From JABWAN01 sp041918175 (lineage in GTDB: Bacteria; Zhuqueibacterota; Zhuqueibacteria; Zhuqueibacterales; Zhuqueibacteraceae), in the NCBI GenBank assembly GCA_041918175.1, contig JAYRWE010000048.1:10044-74043 (forward strand): DNA of 64,000 nucleotides, in the 5' to 3' direction. The position numbers and the translations under genes were made by a program. A model generated the notes under the pieces. It saw nothing but the letters and a program-made list of their open reading frames with translations. It was not told where the DNA came from and ran no database searches. The number at the start of each line of letters is the position of its first letter. Position 1 is the stretch's first letter. This document shows, piece by piece, positions 61,206-64,000 of this stretch.

Positions 61206-62135
61206 CTACTTCTCGCTCGAGGGCGTCGCCATCGCTGCCTGCTTTTTCTTTGACCTTCTAAAAAATTTGCGCAGCAGCCAAATCGTAACGAAGCCGAGCA
61301 CGAACACGGGCAGGCCCGCGATCACAAACGTAATGCACGCACTCGTCACTTCCGCGAAGCCTTGCACGCCGTTTTCAAAGCCGCGTTTGACTTGCGCCAT
61401 GAAACTGTTGCTGCCCTGCGCCATCATCGGATACGGCTCGTGCAAGTTAATCGTGATCGTGGACATGGCGGCTTGATCGCTGAGATAACGCTTCCGCCCT
61501 TCCATGCGCTCGATCTCTTCGCGCACATTGGCGAGCGCTTGCTCGACTTCCAAAATATCTTTGACGCTCTTGGCGGATTTCAAAATGTCTTGATAGCGCG
61601 CTTCGGCTCGCTTCTTGTTTTCCAAACGCGCGGTGAGATCATAAAACTCTTCGGTGATGTCATTGCCCGAGAGGCTTTCATTCTCCACCTTCTCCGCGAA
61701 TTTCTTTAGCTCCGCGAGCACAGTTTCGAATTGACTCGCGGGCACACGCACCGTGACGCTGCCGGCTTTGACTTTGTCATCGCGAAGCTGCGCGTTCGAA
61801 CTTGTGACAAAGCCGCCGGCGCCTTCCGCGAGTTTTTGAATCTGCGCGAGCACAATGTCGTAGCTGGCAACTTCGAAACTGAGCGAGGCGTTTTTAATGA
61901 GAATGCGCGCCGCGGGGAGATTGGTTTGTTGGCTCGCGGGCTCGGGCGCAGCGACATTGATGATGCCCGCGCCGCGCGCTTCGTCCGACGCGGTGAGTGC
62001 TTGCTCCAGCGGAAGAGCCGCTTCGGAGTATTGCATCATACGCGCCGAACTTGCTTCGGGCGTGGAATCAAACGAGCCGCAGCCGAGGAGCAGGCTCGTT
62101 ACAATGATTGCGAAAAGAGATTTGCGGGTTGTCAT
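61206..62135 (-). CDS. DUF4349 lipoprotein
   Basis: 309 residues with a lipobox (SLLLGC, C19). The DUF4349 body is clear: ARILIKNASLSFEVASYDIVLAQIQKLAEGAGGFVTSSNAQLRDDKVKAGSVTVRVPASQFETVLAELKKFAEKVENESLSGNDITEEFYDLTARLENKKRAEARYQDIL, a long coiled region with VEQALANVREEIERMEGRKRYLSDQAAMSTITINLHE, and a C-terminal membrane helix (CITFVIAGLPVFVLGFVTIWLLRKFF) with basic tail. Role unknown, membrane-stress association suspected in some bacteria. Its start codon region is contained in the tandem repeat that follows. Confidence 0.88.
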   Translation of the reverse strand: MTTRKSLFAIIVTSLLLGCGSFDSTPEASSARMMQYSEAALPLEQALTASDEARGAGIINVAAPEPASQQTNLPAARILIKNASLSFEVASYDIVLAQIQKLAEGAGGFVTSSNAQLRDDKVKAGSVTVRVPASQFETVLAELKKFAEKVENESLSGNDITEEFYDLTARLENKKRAEARYQDILKSAKSVKDILEVEQALANVREEIERMEGRKRYLSDQAAMSTITINLHEPYPMMAQGSNSFMAQVKRGFENGVQGFAEVTSACITFVIAGLPVFVLGFVTIWLLRKFFRRSKKKQAAMATPSSEK

Positions 62136-62527
62136 TTTTTAGGCTCGTGTTTCTGGTTGCTCAACCACGGCTTGGCCGTGGTTTGCAATTGCTTACGATT
62201 GAAAGGCATGCCACGGCCAAGCCGTGGCGGAGCATTGTTTCTAATTCGGCAGAATTGCGAGTTGTCATTTTTGAGGCTCGTGTTTCTGGTTGCTCAACCA
62301 CGGCTTGGCCGGGGTTTGCAGTTGATTACGATTGAAAGGCATGCCACGACCCAGCCGTGGCGGAGCATTGTTTCCAATTCGGCAGAGAATTGCGGGTTGT
62401 CATTTTTGAGGCTCGTGTTTCTGTTTGCTCAACCACGGCTTGGCCGTGGTTTGCAATTGCTGACGATTGAAATGCATGCCACGGCCAAGCCGTGGCGGAG
62501 CATTGTTTCTGATTCGCCACCGTTGTT
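62128..62527. repeat. three tandem ~134-base units that begin at the DUF4349 start
   Basis: Units start GTTGTCATTTTT at 62128, 62261 and 62396 (spacing 133 and 135). Each contains TTTCTG.TTGCTCAACCACGG, a D palindrome pair (CCACGGCTTGGCCGTGG and CCACGGCCAAGCCGTGG) and GGAGCATTGTTTC. The leading bases are the complement of the DUF4349 start (ATGACAACCCGCAA), so the repeat seems to have captured the gene's first codons. The third copy runs into the truncated antitoxin gene. Confidence 0.82.
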
Positions 62528-62660
62528 TGGCTCGAACTTCAAACTCGACTTCGTGCGTTTGCTCCCAGTAGTCGTCCAAGCTGTGTGTGTCCCCCAATAC
62601 GCCGATCTCTTCAGGCGTGCGCGCTTTCGAGATGCTCGTGCGTTTTTCGTTTTCGTTCAT
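62400..62660 (-). pseudogene. CopG/BrnA-like antitoxin with C-terminus replaced by repeat sequence
   Basis: From the ATG at 62660 the first 45 or so residues look like a CopG-type antitoxin (MNENEKRTSISKARTPEEIG, LGDTHSLDDYWEQTHEVEFEVRAKQRW). After that the frame continues into the 134-base repeat (IRNNAPPRLGRGMHFNRQQ) and ends at 62400. The normal DNA-binding tail is missing. No partner toxin is evident nearby, so it is likely inactive. Confidence 0.6.
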
Positions 62661-62699
62661 GGGGAAGCGGAGTTTTGCGTTGTTCATTCATTTATTCGG

Positions 62700-63022
62700 A
62701 GCCGCCGCGCCGCGTTTAGCCCACTCCGTCAAGAGTGAAATGTTTATAGACAACGACGCATTCGGATAGCCCTTAACTCCGTTAGGAGTGGCATGTAGAT
62801 TTGATTGCATCGGTGCGGGCGTGCGAAGCAAACATGTCACTCCTGACGGAGTTTGAAACACAAGGGAGGGTTGCAGCTATAAACATTTCATCCCTAACGG
62901 GATTGATGGTTCATTAAAAAATAACTTCCCACGCCATTGTAGTCCCGCTCCCTTGTGGAGCGCTGTTGAAACTAATGAATTCGCGGATCGAATCAATGCC
63001 CCACAAGGGGGCAAGGCTACGG
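62700..63022. repeat. intergenic palindromic repeats (ACTCCGT...GGAGT type, and family J)
   Basis: 62720-62905 is a nested palindrome: outer AGTGAAATGTTTATAGAC against CTATAAACATTTCAT, inner ACTCCGTTAGGAGTGGCATGT against ACATGTCACTCCTGACGGAG. 62939-63022 is the intact form of the repeat that is interrupted at 18178-18446. No gene is supported here. Confidence 0.65.
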
Positions 63023-64000
63023 CGCTTGGCCGAGGAGCACTTCGCGCAGATACCAGTTCTGCCGAATGTGTACCCAATCTGTGTGGCGCTCAAGCTCGTT
63101 GGACAATTTTTCTTTTAAAATGGGGTCGTATTTGAACGCAATTTCCAGGTTCTCCAACGCGGGCAGCAGGCGCTTTTGCAAAGACTGGCAGCGTGCTCGC
63201 GCGAATTGAAAGGCGGCCATTTTTAAGCTGTCGCTGTGTGAAACGCGATTTAGTCCCTCATCTGAATAATCTTTGTGCAGACGGTCATAAGCCTGAGAAT
63301 AAGTCTCTTCCGCTGCTGTATAATTCTGCGCTTTGAACAACGAATCCGCCTTTGAAGAGATGGAATCGGCTTGTACGCGTGCAAGGGAATCGGCGCGAGC
63401 TTGTTGGCGGCGTTGTTGGATACGCTCGTAAGCCTCCCAAGCAGCCAGGCGGGTCCAGGGTTCCGGCGCGGTATCGCGTTTTTGTTTGACGGCCTGCTCC
63501 AGTTCAGCGGAAATCGTGTCTTGCGCGGCAATGGCCTCAACCGCTGCGATGCGGTAGCCGGATTGATGATGCTCGAATAATTTCAAAAGACTTGTCTCGG
63601 ACGAAGTTTTATAAAGCGATCCCAAAGCAGATGCCGCGCTAGACCGCACATTCTCATTTTGATCTTTAAGCGCCGCCACCAGCACCGCGATCACCCGATC
63701 ATCGCTTTTCCCCAGCGATCCCAAAGCAGACGCCGCGCGAGACCGCACATACTCACCCTGATCTTTAAGCGCCACCACCAATGCGGCAATAACCGTCGCA
63801 TCGCTTTGCCCCAGCGATTCCAAAGAATACGCCGCGTCAGACCGCACATTCATATACTCATCTTTGAGCGCCGCCACCAATGCTGCAATCACCGTCGCAT
63901 CGCTTTGCCCCAGCGATCCCAAAGCAGACGCCGCGCGAGACCGCACATATCTATCCTGATCTTTGAGCGCCGCCACCAATGCGGTAATCACCGTCGCATC
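63017..64000 (-). CDS. HEAT-repeat protein (partial, N-terminus outside the window)
   Basis: The frame is open to the right edge; at least 327 residues are present. Near-identical 31-residue HEAT repeats fill the visible N-terminal part (VIAALVAALKDQ..YVRSRAASALGSLGQSDAT repeated at least four times), with very high similarity in DNA as well, which suggests recent expansion. After the repeats come a helical linker (QDTISAELEQAVKQKRDTAPEPW), a Gln/Arg-rich coiled stretch and a TPR-like end (FKAQNYTAAEETYSQAYDRLHKDY, LLPALENLEIAFKYDP). It may be part of a larger NACHT- or GUN4-like scaffold, but nothing in the window shows that. Confidence 0.75.
   Translation of the reverse strand, partial: DATVITALVAALKDQDRYVRSRAASALGSLGQSDATVIAALVAALKDEYMNVRSDAAYSLESLGQSDATVIAALVVALKDQGEYVRSRAASALGSLGKSDDRVIAVLVAALKDQNENVRSSAASALGSLYKTSSETSLLKLFEHHQSGYRIAAVEAIAAQDTISAELEQAVKQKRDTAPEPWTRLAAWEAYERIQQRRQQARADSLARVQADSISSKADSLFKAQNYTAAEETYSQAYDRLHKDYSDEGLNRVSHSDSLKMAAFQFARARCQSLQKRLLPALENLEIAFKYDPILKEKLSNELERHTDWVHIRQNWYLREVLLGQAP

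Noticed and set aside
62128..62527. CRISPR-like array
   Set aside because: Period is about 134 bases with no short repeat/spacer alternation; the units are tandem copies including gene sequence.

Overview
The window reads as a chromosomal segment of a Gram-negative, probably uncultured bacterium of the FCB superphylum (KSB1/Calditrichota-like is my best guess; it is an inference, not a match to a genome). The reasons are a giant secreted protein ending in a type IX secretion-type sorting domain (44573-49168), an RND heavy-metal pump, a peptidase that seems to end in an outer-membrane beta-barrel, DUF4097 proteins next to ECF sigma/anti-sigma pairs, and a DUF1501 + PSCyt/DUF1549/DUF1553 pair of the kind common in Planctomycetes and candidate phyla. 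The DNA is moderately GC-rich. I saw no rRNA, tRNA, CRISPR array, transposase or phage gene cluster.

Layout. 1-3926: end of an RND adaptor gene, a TumE-like toxin-antitoxin pair on the opposite strand, then the RND permease. 4210-7293: ECF sigma factor, zinc-finger anti-sigma factor and a DUF4097 protein made of exact 36-residue repeats. 7372-19581: metabolic and housekeeping genes (ACMSD-like amidohydrolase, M1 peptidase, quinone oxidoreductase, a UPF0158-M20 fusion, Rieske oxygenase, AlkZ-like glycosylase). 19870-23312: a second sigma/anti-sigma/DUF4097 module, followed by a second TumE-like pair (23352-23959). 24499-30564 (minus strand): a vanadium haloperoxidase flanked by two paralogous small proteins, a coiled-coil protein whose C-terminus appears to carry the same domain, and a SARP-type regulator with a degenerate receiver. 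30849-38624: MmcQ/YjbR protein, class III aminotransferase, CBM9-like lipoprotein, AIR-synthase-like protein and a permuted flavoprotein fused to a NapH-like polyferredoxin. 39040-43183: promoter, a broken duplicate of the nrdJ 5' end, DUF2188 and HNH genes, then intact B12-dependent ribonucleotide reductase. 43292-44424: a TIR-domain protein and a ParE/ParD-type pair. 44573-51820: the giant secreted protein, a pseudo-adenylate-cyclase and a DUF2652 cyclase-like protein. 52233-62135: CocE hydrolase, D-aminoacylase, DUF1501, PSCyt/DUF1553 and DUF4349 genes. 62400-64000: truncated CopG-like antitoxin and a HEAT-repeat protein that runs off the window.

Intergenic space is unusually full of short palindromic repeats: at least eight families, several present three to five times, plus two MITE-like inverted-repeat elements. 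No transposase that could move them is present here.

Most interesting: the haloperoxidase locus with three copies of one undescribed small domain and a pseudo-receiver SARP regulator; the nrdJ start duplication around an HNH cassette; the permuted flavoprotein-polyferredoxin fusion; and the twin sigma/anti-sigma/DUF4097 modules.
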